64,000 nucleotides of DNA from Lentzea aerocolonigenes (GTDB taxonomy: Bacteria > Actinomycetota > Actinomycetes > Mycobacteriales > Pseudonocardiaceae), in contig NZ_BBOJ01000023.1 of the NCBI RefSeq assembly GCF_000974445.1, positions 100,170 to 164,169 on the forward strand. Reading direction: 5' to 3'. The notes below the pieces were generated by a model. It searched no databases and had not been told where the DNA came from. It was given only the letters and a program-made list of their open reading frames with translations. Made by a program: the position numbers and the translations under genes. Below, piece after piece: positions 41,500 to 51,793 of this stretch. Numbering within the stretch: the first letter of the stretch is position 1; every line of letters starts with the position of its first letter.

Positions 41500-42234
41500 T
41501 CAGAGACCGACGAGCTTGTAAAGGCCGCCGACTTCCTGGCGGTTCAGGACGCGCATCGAGCCGGGACGCTGGTTGCCGAGCGACACGTCACCGATCGCGA
41601 CCCGCACCAGCGACTGCACCGGGTAGCCCACGTGCTCGAGCAGGCGGCGCACGATGTGCTTGCGGCCCTCGTGCAGCACGACCTCGACCAGCGCCTTGCC
41701 GGGAACCGCGCTGATGAGCTTGAACGAGTCGACCTTGATCGGGCCGTCCTCGAGCTCGATGCCCGCCTTGAGGCGCTTGCCGAGCCCCTTCTCGACGGGA
41801 CCGGGCACCTCGGCGAGGTAGGTCTTCATGACGTTGTAGCTGGGGTGCATCAGCCGGTGCGCGAGCTCGCCGTCGTTGGTGAGCAGCAGCAGACCCTCGG
41901 TCTCGGCGTCGAGGCGGCCGACGTGGAACAACCGCTCCTTGCGGTTGCGCACCAGGTCGCCGACGCACGGACGCCCCAGGTCGTCCTCCATCGTGGACAG
42001 CATGCCGAACGGCTTGTTCAGCGCGATCGTCACGACGTCCTCGCGGATCTGCACCCGCACGCCGTCGACGTGCACGACGGCGGTCTCGGGGTCGATCCGC
42101 CGCCCCTGCTCGCGCACGACCTCGCCGTCGACCTGGACGCGCCCCTGGTCGATCAGCTCCTCCGAAGCACGGCGCGAGGCGATCCCCGCCTGCGCCAGCA
42201 CCTTCTGCAGGCGCACGCCCTCGTTCTCAGACAT
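41500..42234 (-). CDS. rluB: rRNA pseudouridine synthase RluB family
   Basis: A 244-residue RsuA/RluB-type enzyme. The S4 RNA-binding domain is at the start (VRLQKVLAQAGIASRRASEELIDQGRVQVDG). The catalytic domain has HVGRLDAETEGLLLLTNDG with the nucleophile Asp in GRLDAETEG, and the RKHIVRRLLEHVGYPV motif. It isomerises a uridine in 23S rRNA helix 89 region (by homology to E. coli RluB). The start overlaps the scpB stop by 8 bases. The order scpA-scpB-rluB is conserved in actinobacteria and Bacillus. Confidence 0.94.
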   Translation of the reverse strand: MSENEGVRLQKVLAQAGIASRRASEELIDQGRVQVDGEVVREQGRRIDPETAVVHVDGVRVQIREDVVTIALNKPFGMLSTMEDDLGRPCVGDLVRNRKERLFHVGRLDAETEGLLLLTNDGELAHRLMHPSYNVMKTYLAEVPGPVEKGLGKRLKAGIELEDGPIKVDSFKLISAVPGKALVEVVLHEGRKHIVRRLLEHVGYPVQSLVRVAIGDVSLGNQRPGSMRVLNRQEVGGLYKLVGL

Positions 42235-43117
42235 CGTCGATCGCATCCACTTCGGGCAGCAGCGGCGCGATTGGAGGCAGGTCCTTGAGTGACGACAGCC
42301 CCAACCGCTCCAGGAACAGTTCGGTCGTGCGGTACAGGATCCCACCCGTGTCGCTGTCGGTGCCCGTCTCCTCGATGAGCCCCCGAGCGACCAGGGTCCG
42401 GATCACACCGTCCACGTTGACGCCGCGCACCGCCGCGATCCGCGCCCTCGTGACGGGCTGCCGGTAGGCGATCACCGCGAGCGTCTCCAGGGCCGCGCGG
42501 GTGAGTTTCGCGCGCTGCCCGTCGAGCAGCAGCTTCTCCACGAACGGGGCGAACCGGTCCCGCGTGTAGAACCGCCAGCCGTCCCCCGCCCTGCGCAGGT
42601 CGATGCCGCTGCCGGACTCGGTGTACCGGGTGGACAGTCTACGGAGTGCCTCCTTGATTCGCTTAACCGGCTGCTCAAGGGCACTGCTGAGCTGGTCCTC
42701 GGCGATCGGGCTGTCGACGACGAGGAGCACGGACTCGAGCGCGGCCTCGAAGGTCGCGTCGTCGGTGAGGTCTGGGAGGCCGCTGTCCTCGATGGCCTCC
42801 TCGGGGGCTGCCGCGAGGAGCTGGGCTTCCAGGGCGGCGGCGTCGAGGTCGGGGGCCGGGTCGGGGTCCGCGGCGGGCTCAGGCTCAGCGTTGTCCACAG
42901 GGCCCGCCTCTGACGTGCCGTTTTCGTCGGTGCCGCCCGATAGACTGGAAACCGGGGGGACCCCCGCGTCGGCCTCGGCCTCCGCGGCCGGACCACCACC
43001 GGCCGCGGGTTCGGCACCGACCTCGGCCGGAGCGTCCGCCGCCTCCTCGCCCCCGTCGAACGCCGGCCCCGGGTTCTCGATCTCCGCCGCGTCCGGCCCC
43101 ACCAGTGGCTCGCTCAT
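42227..43117 (-). CDS. scpB: Segregation and condensation protein B
   Basis: A 296-residue ScpB. The core winged-helix domains (ALESVLLVVDSPIAEDQLSSAL, GDGWRFYTRDRFAPFVEKLL, ALETLAVIAYRQPVTRARIA) occupy about residues 120-290. An unusually long acidic, Ala/Pro/Glu-rich N-terminal extension of about 115 residues precedes them and is probably disordered. ScpB dimers act with ScpA and SMC to condense and separate chromosomes. The ATG overlaps the scpA stop (ATGA). Confidence 0.93.
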   Translation of the reverse strand: MSEPLVGPDAAEIENPGPAFDGGEEAADAPAEVGAEPAAGGGPAAEAEADAGVPPVSSLSGGTDENGTSEAGPVDNAEPEPAADPDPAPDLDAAALEAQLLAAAPEEAIEDSGLPDLTDDATFEAALESVLLVVDSPIAEDQLSSALEQPVKRIKEALRRLSTRYTESGSGIDLRRAGDGWRFYTRDRFAPFVEKLLLDGQRAKLTRAALETLAVIAYRQPVTRARIAAVRGVNVDGVIRTLVARGLIEETGTDSDTGGILYRTTELFLERLGLSSLKDLPPIAPLLPEVDAIDDV

Positions 43118-43944
43118 CCGCCGTAGTCCTCGTCCTCGTCGCCGGCGTGTGCCTGCGCCTGCGCTTGCTCCAACGTCCCGCCGACCCACGTCACCTGCAG
43201 CGGACCGAGCGGGTCCTCCTGCTCGAAGGCCAGCGACTTCTCCCGGTACAGCTCCAGCAGCGCCAGGAACCTGGCCACGATCTCCATCGTCTCGGTGCAG
43301 TCCGCGACGATCTCCGCGAACGACGCCGTGCCCTTTTCGATCAGCAGCGCGCGCAGGGTGTCGGCCGTTTCGCGGATCGACACGCGGTGCTGGTGGATGT
43401 GGGCCGTGGAGAGGGTTCGCTTCTGCTTCGGGCGGAAGGCGGCGGCTGCGATCAGGGCGAACTTCTCGGGCGTCACGCCGAGCATCACCTCGGGGAGCAG
43501 GCCCTCGAAGCGCGGCTCCAGCGACACCGACCTCGGGTAACGGCGGTAAGCGCCTTGTTCCAGCTCGGCGAACAGGGCTGCCACCTGCTTGTAGGCGCGG
43601 TACTGCAGCAGGCGGGCGAACAGCAGGTCGCGGGCCTCCAACAACGCCAGGTCGTCCTCGTCCTCCACGTCACCGGTGGGGAGGAGGCGGGCTGCCTTCA
43701 GGTCCAGCAGGGTTGCCGCGATGACCAGGAACTCGGTGGTCTCGTCCAGGTCCCACGAGTCGCCCATGCCGCGGATGTGCGCGATGAAGTCGTCGGTGAC
43801 CTGGTGCAGGGCCACCTCGGTCACGTCGAGGGTGTGCTGGGAGATCAGCTGCAGCAGCAGGTCGAAGGGGCCTTCGAAGTTCGTGAGCCTGACCTTGAAC
43901 TTGCCGTCGTCGACCGGGGTCTCAGCGGGTGTTTCCTCTGTCAC
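43114..43944 (-). CDS. scpA: Segregation and condensation protein A
   Basis: A 276-residue kleisin. The N-terminal SMC-neck binding segment FKVRLTNFEGPFDLLLQLISQHTLDVTEVAL is the ScpA hallmark, and the C-terminal winged-helix region (LLIEKGTASFAEIVADC, VARFLALLELYREKSLAFEQ) binds the other SMC head. It forms the ring-closing bridge of the SMC-ScpAB condensin. Its start overlaps the upstream small gene (4 bases), so all five genes from parA to rluB are coupled. Confidence 0.94.
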   Translation of the reverse strand: MTEETPAETPVDDGKFKVRLTNFEGPFDLLLQLISQHTLDVTEVALHQVTDDFIAHIRGMGDSWDLDETTEFLVIAATLLDLKAARLLPTGDVEDEDDLALLEARDLLFARLLQYRAYKQVAALFAELEQGAYRRYPRSVSLEPRFEGLLPEVMLGVTPEKFALIAAAAFRPKQKRTLSTAHIHQHRVSIRETADTLRALLIEKGTASFAEIVADCTETMEIVARFLALLELYREKSLAFEQEDPLGPLQVTWVGGTLEQAQAQAHAGDEDEDYGG

Positions 43945-44264
43945 TGCTCGCGCAACCTGCGTACCAGCAACGACGCGTCTCCGTGCGTTTCGAGGTCGTC
44001 CAGCACGATGGCGATCGCCTCGCGCACCACGCGGCCGCGGTCGACGCCCAGCGAGTACGAGCCGCGCAGTGCCAGCCTCGCCTGTTCCAGGGCCAGCAGT
44101 TCCTCGTCGGACACGTACACCGTGATCTTCGTGGTGTGCTTGGTCCGGCCGGAGCCGCGGCGCTGGACGGGTGGCTCGACCGACTCGGAGGCCTCCGCGG
44201 GGGCGGCGGCAGCGGTCAGCCGGAACAGCTCGGCCGCGCCCGGCAGTGAAGGGCGACGGTTCAC
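43941..44264 (-). CDS. Small protein between parA and scpA, possible ribbon-helix-helix
   Basis: A 107-residue protein. The first 50 residues are Ala/Glu/Arg-rich linker. The second half, HTTKITVYVSDEELLALEQARLALRG followed by VDRGRVVREAIAIVLDDL, has a beta strand and two helices in the order of a ribbon-helix-helix (CopG/Arc-like) DNA-binding domain. It sits where a parB gene would be expected beside a parA homologue and overlaps both neighbours by 4 bases. A role as DNA-binding partner of the ATPase or of ScpAB is inference. Confidence 0.65.
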   Translation of the reverse strand: MNRRPSLPGAAELFRLTAAAAPAEASESVEPPVQRRGSGRTKHTTKITVYVSDEELLALEQARLALRGSYSLGVDRGRVVREAIAIVLDDLETHGDASLLVRRLREQ

Positions 44265-45184
44265 CGGGCGATCACCTCGCGGGCCAGCGCGCGGTAGGCG
44301 TTGGCGCCGGACGAGCGGGGTGCCCAGCGGGTGATGGGCTCGCCGGCCACCGTGGTCTCCGGGAAGCGCACCGTGCGGTTGATGACCGAGTCGAACACGA
44401 TGTCGCCGAACGCCTCCACGACGCGGGCCATGACCTCACGCGAGTGCAGCGTGCGCGGGTCGAACATCGTGGCGAGGATGCCGGTGATGTTGAGCTTGGG
44501 GTTCAACCGTTCCTTGACCTTCTCGATGGTGTCGATGAGCAGCGCCACCCCGCGCAGCGAGAAGAACTCGCACTCGAGCGGGATCAGCACACCGTCCGCG
44601 GCCGCGAGGGCGTTCACCGTGAGCAGGCCGAGCGAGGGCTGGCAGTCGACCAGCACGTAGTCGTAGTGGTCGATGACGGGACGAAGGGTGCGCACGAGCG
44701 TGTGCTCGCGGCCCACCTCCGACACGAGCTGGATCTCTGCCGCCGAGAGGTCGATGTTGCTCGGCAGCAGGTCCATGTCGTCGACCATGGTCTTGCGGAT
44801 GACGTCGCGGACGGCGGTGTCGCCTTCCATGATGACGTTGTAGATCGTGGTTTCCAGCTGGTGCGGGTGCACGCCGAGGCCGACCGACAGGGCTCCCTGC
44901 GGGTCGAAGTCGACGAGCAGCACCCGTCTGCCGTACTCGGCCAGTGCCGCGCCCAGGTTGATGGTCGACGTCGTCTTGCCGACGCCGCCCTTCTGGTTGC
45001 ACACAGCGAGGATCTTCGCCGGGCCGTGGTGCAGCAACGGCGGCGGATCCGGGATGTGGCGGCGCGGGCGGCCGGTCGGGCCGATGCCGTCGACCTGCTC
45101 CTGAGCGACGTCGTCCACCGGCGCGGCGTGCGGAGCCAGGTTCAGATCGGCACGGGGCGCGAAAACGTGCTCCGGTGTCGACAT
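44261..45184 (-). CDS. ParA/Soj family ATPase
   Basis: A 307-residue deviant Walker A ATPase. The P-loop is CNQKGGVGKTTSTINLG with the signature Lys, Walker A' is VLLVDFDPQGALSVGLG, and Walker B is YDYVLVDCQPSLGLLTVNAL. A 55-residue Pro/Ala-rich N-terminal extension precedes it. This is the paralogue found upstream of scpA in actinobacteria (Rv1708 in M. tuberculosis), distinct from the oriC-proximal parA. Its exact job is unproven; partition or positioning of a chromosomal region with SMC is likely. Confidence 0.92.
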   Translation of the reverse strand: MSTPEHVFAPRADLNLAPHAAPVDDVAQEQVDGIGPTGRPRRHIPDPPPLLHHGPAKILAVCNQKGGVGKTTSTINLGAALAEYGRRVLLVDFDPQGALSVGLGVHPHQLETTIYNVIMEGDTAVRDVIRKTMVDDMDLLPSNIDLSAAEIQLVSEVGREHTLVRTLRPVIDHYDYVLVDCQPSLGLLTVNALAAADGVLIPLECEFFSLRGVALLIDTIEKVKERLNPKLNITGILATMFDPRTLHSREVMARVVEAFGDIVFDSVINRTVRFPETTVAGEPITRWAPRSSGANAYRALAREVIAR

Positions 45185-45284
45185 GGCTGGCGTTCCCTCA
45201 CTGGTCGTAGTCGTCTCTCCGGGCGCAGCCTAGGCCGCACCCGTGCGAGCGGCAACGCGCCTCGCCGGGCTTGTCAAGACTTGA

Positions 45285-45614
45285 TTAGACGGCGACATCC
45301 GTTCGTGTCCGCCGCTCGGACGCTGTCAGCACCACGTCCAGCAGACCCGGGAAGAGAAGATCCAGGTCATCACGGCGCAGCGACACCCAGCGCTGGTTTC
45401 CCCGGCAGCGTGTTCGGGTGATGCCCGCTTCCCGCAGAACGCGGAGGTGCTGCGAGAGGGTCGACTTCGCGACGTCAACCTCGAAGGCCCCGCACAGCCT
45501 CTCACCGCTCGACTGGATCTGGCGCACGACCGCGAGCCTCGTCGGGTCGCTCAGCGCGTGCAGCACAGCGGCTAGATCAATGGCCTGTGGGGACGGCTCG
45601 TCCAAGTTCGGCAC
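45285..45614 (-). CDS. ArsR family transcriptional regulator
   Basis: A 109-residue winged-helix protein: LAAVLHALSDPTRLAVVRQI, then the recognition region DVAKSTLSQHLRVLREAGI and wing TRCRGNQRWVSLRRDDLD. No cysteine metal site of the ArsR/SmtB type (ELCVCDL) is present; the single Cys pair is not placed for metal binding, so it is a non-metal ArsR regulator. The GTG start overlaps nothing, and no obvious target gene is adjacent. Confidence 0.88.
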   Translation of the reverse strand: MPNLDEPSPQAIDLAAVLHALSDPTRLAVVRQIQSSGERLCGAFEVDVAKSTLSQHLRVLREAGITRTRCRGNQRWVSLRRDDLDLLFPGLLDVVLTASERRTRTDVAV

Positions 45615-45638
45615 CTGACCACCGTACCCGTGGAAGCC

Positions 45639-46526
45639 TCATGTTCCAGTGGCCCGAGGGTGTGCAGTTGCGTAGACCTCCCTCAAAGTCGTAACGGTTA
45701 CCAGTGTGTACACCTGAGTGGTCGTAACCGATGCGTGCCCAAGAAGTTCTTGAACCACCCGAACGTCCGCACCCCCTTCGAGCAGATGGGTGGCGAACGA
45801 ATGTCGCAACGTGTGAGGGGACACCGCGGCGGTGATTCCAGCCTCCTCCGCGGCGGTCTTCAGAACGGTCCACGCGCTCTGCCGCGAGAGCCGTCCACCG
45901 CGCGCGTTCAAGAACAACGCGGGCGTCCCACGTCCCTTCGCTGCCAACGCAGGCCGCGCCCGCACCAGGTACGCGTCCACCGCCGCCAACGCCGGCCGAC
46001 CCACCGGCACCAGCCGCTGCTTGCCTCCCTTTCCGTCCAGCAACACGGTCCGCTCGGCGGCGTCGATGTCGTCCACGTCCAGCCCGACCACCTCGGAGAT
46101 TCGCGCTCCAGTCGAGTACAGCAACTCCAGCAGGGCTTTGTCCCTGAGGTTTCCCACGGTTTCGAGGAGGGTGAGAACCTCATTGACCGGTAATGCTTTC
46201 GGCAGCCTCTTCGGTGGCGATGGCGGGTGCACGGCCCGTGCGGCGTCATGCGGCACAACGCCTTCACGGTGCGCGAAGCGGTGCAACCCGCGCACGGCGA
46301 CCAACGTCCGTGCGGCAGAAGACGCCGCAAGCCCGCTTTCCCGCAGTGCGGCGAGGAACTCACTCACCTGCACCTCGGTCACCGCGCCCAGGTCCGTGAC
46401 ACCGATGGACTCCAGGTGTTCGGTGTACCGGCGCAGATCACGGGTGTACGAGTCGAGCGTGTTGCGGGCGGTGCCGCGTTCCACGGCGAGGTGGTCGAGA
46501 TAGGTCGCCACCAGCTCAGAGATCAC
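45639..46526 (-). CDS. xerD: Site-specific tyrosine recombinase XerD
   Basis: A 295-residue tyrosine recombinase of XerC/D size. The N-terminal SAM-like domain starts at VATYLDHLAVERGTARNTLDSY. Catalytic residues are visible: Arg in STGARISEVVG, Lys in DGKGGKQRLVPVG, HxxR in SPHTLRHSFATHLLEGG, the second His in LLGHASVTTTQVYT and the nucleophile Tyr in that last motif. It resolves chromosome dimers at dif together with XerC. Its start overlaps the ald stop by 4 bases. Position between pyrG/NUDIX and parA genes matches the mycobacterial order, so this is the housekeeping recombinase and not a phage integrase. Confidence 0.92.
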   Translation of the reverse strand: MISELVATYLDHLAVERGTARNTLDSYTRDLRRYTEHLESIGVTDLGAVTEVQVSEFLAALRESGLAASSAARTLVAVRGLHRFAHREGVVPHDAARAVHPPSPPKRLPKALPVNEVLTLLETVGNLRDKALLELLYSTGARISEVVGLDVDDIDAAERTVLLDGKGGKQRLVPVGRPALAAVDAYLVRARPALAAKGRGTPALFLNARGGRLSRQSAWTVLKTAAEEAGITAAVSPHTLRHSFATHLLEGGADVRVVQELLGHASVTTTQVYTLVTVTTLREVYATAHPRATGT

Positions 46527-47593
46527 GCCAGCCCTTCCAACACGATCTTCCCGTCACGTGCGTTGACCCCCTTGGCCAGCGCCGGATCCGAAGCGACAGC
46601 TTCCTCGAAACCCTTGTCCGCCAACGCGATGACGTACGGCAACGTCACGTTTGTCAGCGCGTACGTCGACGTGTTCGGCACAGCGCCAGGCATGTTCGCA
46701 ACGCAGTAGAACACGGAGTCGTGCACACGGTACGTAGGTGAGTCGTGTGTGGTGGGCCGCGAGTCTTCGAAACAGCCACCCTGGTCGATCGCGATGTCCA
46801 CGAGCACACTTCCAGGACGCATCCGGGACACCAGTTCGTTGCTGACGAGCTTCGGCGCCTTCGCTCCCGGCACGAGCACCGCCCCGACGACCAGATCGGC
46901 CCAGCGGCAGGCCTTCTCGACCTCGTAGACGTTCGAGGCGATCGTCTGCAGGTGCCCGCGGTAGGTGAAGTCGATCTGCCGCAACCGGTTGACGTTGTTG
47001 TCCAGGACGACCACCTCGGCCTGCATGCCGACCGCCATCGTCGCCGCGTTCATCCCGGCCACCCCGGCGCCGATCACCGCGACCTTGCCCGCCGCGACAC
47101 CGGGCGCACCGCCGAGCAGCACGCCGCGGCCGCCCTGGGCGCGTTCCAGGCAGTGCGCGCCCACCTGGGCCGCCATCCGTCCGGCGATCTCGCTCATCGG
47201 CGCCAGCAACGGCAACGACCCGTCCGGCAGCTGCACGGTCTCGTACGCGATGGCGGTGATGCCCGACGAAGCGATCGCCTCGGTGCACGACGGCGACGCG
47301 GCCAGGTGCAGGTACGTGAACAGCACCTGGTCCCGGCGCATGCGGTGGTACTCGGGCTCGATCGGCTCCTTGACCTTCAGCACGAGATCGGCTTCCGACC
47401 ACACCTCGTCGGCGGAAACGGCGATCCGCGCGCCCGCCGCCGTGTACTCGCGGTCGGGGAACGACGAGCCTGCCCCGGCGTCGTGTTCGATCACCACGTC
47501 GTGCCCGCGGCGCACCAGCTCGACCACTCCCGCCGGGGTGATGGCCACGCGGTACTCGTGGTTCTTGATCTCCTTTGGGACACCGACCAGCAT
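46523..47593 (-). CDS. ald: Alanine dehydrogenase
   Basis: A 356-residue enzyme, close to the usual 370. The N-terminus MLVGVPKEIKNHEYRVAITP holds the substrate-binding Arg and Lys region, KVKEPIEPEYHRMR the second conserved Lys region, and VAVIGAGVAGMNAA the NAD-binding loop. It converts alanine and NAD+ to pyruvate, ammonia and NADH. The ATG start is fixed by the conserved N-terminus. Divergent from the TM2 gene across 53 bases. Confidence 0.94.
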   Translation of the reverse strand: MLVGVPKEIKNHEYRVAITPAGVVELVRRGHDVVIEHDAGAGSSFPDREYTAAGARIAVSADEVWSEADLVLKVKEPIEPEYHRMRRDQVLFTYLHLAASPSCTEAIASSGITAIAYETVQLPDGSLPLLAPMSEIAGRMAAQVGAHCLERAQGGRGVLLGGAPGVAAGKVAVIGAGVAGMNAATMAVGMQAEVVVLDNNVNRLRQIDFTYRGHLQTIASNVYEVEKACRWADLVVGAVLVPGAKAPKLVSNELVSRMRPGSVLVDIAIDQGGCFEDSRPTTHDSPTYRVHDSVFYCVANMPGAVPNTSTYALTNVTLPYVIALADKGFEEAVASDPALAKGVNARDGKIVLEGLA

Positions 47594-47646
47594 CGTCGCA
47601 GCGTATTCCCGATATCGATCTGCTGCATCGGATAACGTGGCGAGCC

Positions 47647-48240
47647 GTGTCAGAACCATTCGGGCCGGAGCAGCAGCGCATCGGCAACCAGCAGCGCGAG
47701 GAAGCGATCACCGCGCTCAACGACCACTTCGCGATGGCGCGGCTCGACATCACGGAGTACCAGGAGCGGGTGAACCGCGCGTCCGGCGCGCAGTCGTACG
47801 CCGAGCTCGCCGAGCTGTTCCGCGACCTGCCGCAGCCGCACCCGACGTTCCTCGCGCCGCCTTCGGTGCCGTTCGCCGCCGTGCCCCCGCCGCCACCGGG
47901 TTTCGCGCCCCAGCCCACGCAGCCGTACTACCCGCCACCCACGGGCCCGCAGCCGCAGTTCGCCGGTCCCCCGCCGCCCGTCATGGGTTATGTGGCCGCC
48001 CCGTACGGCTTCGACCCGATCACCGGCGTACCGCTGTCGGACAAGTCGAAGATCGCCGCGGGCGTGCTCCAGTTGTTCCTGGGCGGCTTCGGCGTCGGCC
48101 GCTTCTACACCGGCCACGTCGGCATCGGCATCGCGCAGCTGCTGACGTGCGGCGGCTGCGGCATCTGGGCCTTGGTCGACGGGATCATCCTGCTGGTCAG
48201 CGGCGGCACGGACGCCCAGGGCCGCAAGCTCCGCGACTAA
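47647..48240 (+). CDS. DUF1707 and TM2 domain membrane protein
   Basis: A 197-residue protein. Residues 8-55 are a DUF1707 (SHOCT-like) domain (ITALNDHFAMARLDITEYQERVNRA). A long Pro/Gln/Phe-rich linker of about 65 residues follows. The C-terminal TM2 domain contains KSKIAAGVLQLFLGGFGVGRFYTGHVGIGIAQLL and GGCGIWALVDGIILLV, the double helix pattern with the GRFYTG turn. Function of TM2 proteins in bacteria is unknown. GTG start; convergent with the DUF2752 gene, overlapping 4 bases. Confidence 0.85.
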   Translation: MSEPFGPEQQRIGNQQREEAITALNDHFAMARLDITEYQERVNRASGAQSYAELAELFRDLPQPHPTFLAPPSVPFAAVPPPPPGFAPQPTQPYYPPPTGPQPQFAGPPPPVMGYVAAPYGFDPITGVPLSDKSKIAAGVLQLFLGGFGVGRFYTGHVGIGIAQLLTCGGCGIWALVDGIILLVSGGTDAQGRKLRD

Positions 48241-48632
48241 ATACCGGCGAGGTTGCGCGCCACGCCCCACACAACGGCAACGACGAGAACGGCGAAACCG
48301 ACCGACTTCGGCACGGATCGCCGTTCGCCAGTCCACCTGTCACGTGTCCACCGCGCGAAGAGCCACACGGCCAGTGGCACGCCCAACGCGAGCAACACGG
48401 CGTTGTAGTGGAACGCGCCGACGACATCGCCGTGCAGCAGCGCGTGCACCATGCGCGTGGCACCGCATCCAGGGCAGTTCAGCCCCGTGATCCACTTGAA
48501 CGGGCACTTCGGCAGCAGGTTGCCCGGCTTGGTCGGGTCGACGAACAGCAGCAGCACCGCGCCCGCGCCACCCAGCGCGAGAACGCTGAAGGGTGCCCCC
48601 ATCCGTGAGAAGGCACCCTTCAGCGTCTGCAT
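48237..48632 (-). CDS. DUF2752 membrane protein
   Basis: A 131-residue membrane protein with the DUF2752 signature CPFKWITGLNCPGCGATRM and three helices (FSVLALGGAGAVLLLFV, AVLLALGVPLAVWLFA, VGFAVLVVAVVWGVA). The three cysteines in the signature could bind metal or form disulfides. DUF2752 genes are often beside TM2 genes, as here, suggesting a shared but unknown membrane role. Confidence 0.85.
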   Translation of the reverse strand: MQTLKGAFSRMGAPFSVLALGGAGAVLLLFVDPTKPGNLLPKCPFKWITGLNCPGCGATRMVHALLHGDVVGAFHYNAVLLALGVPLAVWLFARWTRDRWTGERRSVPKSVGFAVLVVAVVWGVARNLAGI

Positions 48633-48641
48633 GAGACCAGC

Positions 48642-49258
48642 CTACTTCTTGCGCGCGGCGAACCGGGTCGGCTTGTCGCGGAACGGCGCATCGGCCGGAC
48701 GCGGCTCGGCCCTGCCCTCCAGCACCTCACGGGCCGCGAGCAGCCCGGCGACCGCGGACGCGTTCACGATCTCGCCCGAGAACACCATCCGCACGGCCTC
48801 ATCGATCCCGAAGCGGTGGATCTCCAGGTCCGCTTCTTCCTCTCCCTGCACGTCACGGTCCACATCGGACAGACCGCGCGCCAGGAACACGCGCACGACC
48901 TCGTCGGTGAAACCGGGTGAGGCGGCCGCGTCGACCAGCACGTCCCAGCGCTCGGCGTCGAGCCCGACCTCCTCGGCCAGTTCGCGGCGCGCACCGACGA
49001 CCGGCTCCTCGCCGTCGTGGTCGAGCAGCCCGGCCGGCAGCTCCCAGAGGTGCCGCCCGAGCGCGTGCCGGTACTGGTGGATCAGCACGACCGAGCCGTC
49101 GTCGTCGACCGCCACGACCGCGACCGCGCCCATGTGCTCGACGATCTCGCGCTTGGCCGTCTCGCCACCGGGCATCTCGACGTCGTCGATCCGCAGCGCC
49201 ACGACCTTGCCGACGTGCAGGTCCTCGCTCGAGACCGTCCGGAAGTCGTGCCTGGACG

Positions 49259-49262
<4 letters not shown>
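48642..49262 (-). CDS. NUDIX hydrolase (ADP-ribose pyrophosphatase-like)
   Basis: A 206-residue NUDIX enzyme. The Nudix box region is ELPAGLLDHDGEEPVV followed by ARRELAEEVGLD, with one extra residue relative to the classical G-x5-E spacing. VLIHQYRHALGRHLWELPAG upstream is typical of ADP-ribose pyrophosphatases. The expected reaction is hydrolysis of ADP-ribose to AMP and ribose 5-phosphate. The GTG start overlaps the pyrG stop (GTGA). The pair pyrG-NUDIX is conserved in mycobacteria (Rv1699-Rv1700). Confidence 0.9.
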
Positions 49263-50941
<1,679 letters not shown>

Positions 50942-50965
50942 CAACGGGGCTCCCGTGAAAATCGT

Positions 50966-50980
50966 GGGGGTAAATCCCCC
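50966..50980 (-). promoter_or_regulatory. G5/C5 mini-hairpin in the pyrG leader
   Basis: ggggg-taaat-ccccc, 25 bases ahead of the pyrG start. On the minus strand it reads ggggg-attta-ccccc. Homopolymeric G/C runs in a pyrG leader recall pyrimidine-dependent control in Bacillus, which uses a run of G with reiterative transcription, but no direct evidence exists here. Confidence 0.3.
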
Positions 50981-51118
50981 TATCCACGGGCCATAACGCT
51001 AACACGCCGCCGGTCACTCAGCGCACCACGACCCGGCAGATCACATCACCCGATCGGCGCAGTGAGGGGTTTCGCCGAACCCGCCCCGGCACGCGCCGAG
51101 ATCAGGAATCGTTGTCAC

Positions 51119-51793
51119 GTGACCTTTGACGTGGCCGGCAGCGTCGCCGGAGCCGTGCACGACCGTTCCGCGGCGTGGCGATTCATCGAGGGTTTCGCCG
51201 CGGCGTGGACGGAGCCGATCGGGCCGGAGGACGGCTGGAGCCGCCGGGAGCTCGCCGAGGCCGAGGACCGGCTCGGAGTCCGTGTCCCGGAGGCGGTGAA
51301 AGAGGCGCTGTCCTTGTTCGGCAAGCGGCCGGAGGTGACGAGCACCCACGACCGCCTGCTCGCGCCGGCCGAGCTGCGGCTGGACCGTGAGGTGCTCGTC
51401 TTCCGCACCGACCAGTGGATCGAGGCCTGGGGAGTACCGCTCGCCGGTGAGGACCCGGAAGTGCTGGTCAGGCGCGACTTCGACAGCAACTACCAGTACA
51501 CCTGGAAGCCGTGGATGCCGCGCTTCTCGCTGGCGTGCGTGGAACTGGTGCTGTCCACGGCGGTGTTCGGCTACGGCGGCGGGACAGCGGACAGGGAGAG
51601 GTCCGCTGCGGACGTCCCCCTGCTCGAAGAGCACTTCACTCTCCTGCCGCTGAACAATCCTCTCAGCCGCTGGTTCGTCTCCGACGACTTGATCATCCGC
51701 GAGGACGACCGCGCGTGGCTGTGGGCCTGCGCCCGCACGCCGGAAGCGTTCGAACTGCTGGTGGAGCGATTTCCCGGTCCCTGGGAGCGTTAG
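51119..51793 (+). CDS. SMI1/KNR4 (SUKH)-like hypothetical protein
   Basis: A 224-residue cytosolic protein. The N-terminal part (GWSRRELAEAEDRLGVRVPEAVKEALSLFGKRPEV) resembles the SUKH start, and a beta-rich middle (DREVLVFRTDQWIEAWGVPL) followed by LARRDFDS-like text fits the same fold. SUKH proteins often serve as immunity proteins against polymorphic toxins, but many are stand-alone; no toxin gene is adjacent. GTG 51119 was chosen from frame and length. Convergent with the mctB gene (4-base overlap). Confidence 0.55.
   Translation: MTFDVAGSVAGAVHDRSAAWRFIEGFAAAWTEPIGPEDGWSRRELAEAEDRLGVRVPEAVKEALSLFGKRPEVTSTHDRLLAPAELRLDREVLVFRTDQWIEAWGVPLAGEDPEVLVRRDFDSNYQYTWKPWMPRFSLACVELVLSTAVFGYGGGTADRERSAADVPLLEEHFTLLPLNNPLSRWFVSDDLIIREDDRAWLWACARTPEAFELLVERFPGPWER

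Noticed and set aside
45639..46526. Tyrosine recombinase as a mobile-element integrase
   Set aside because: Size, catalytic motifs and position in conserved gene order match XerD; there is no att site, tRNA or phage gene nearby.
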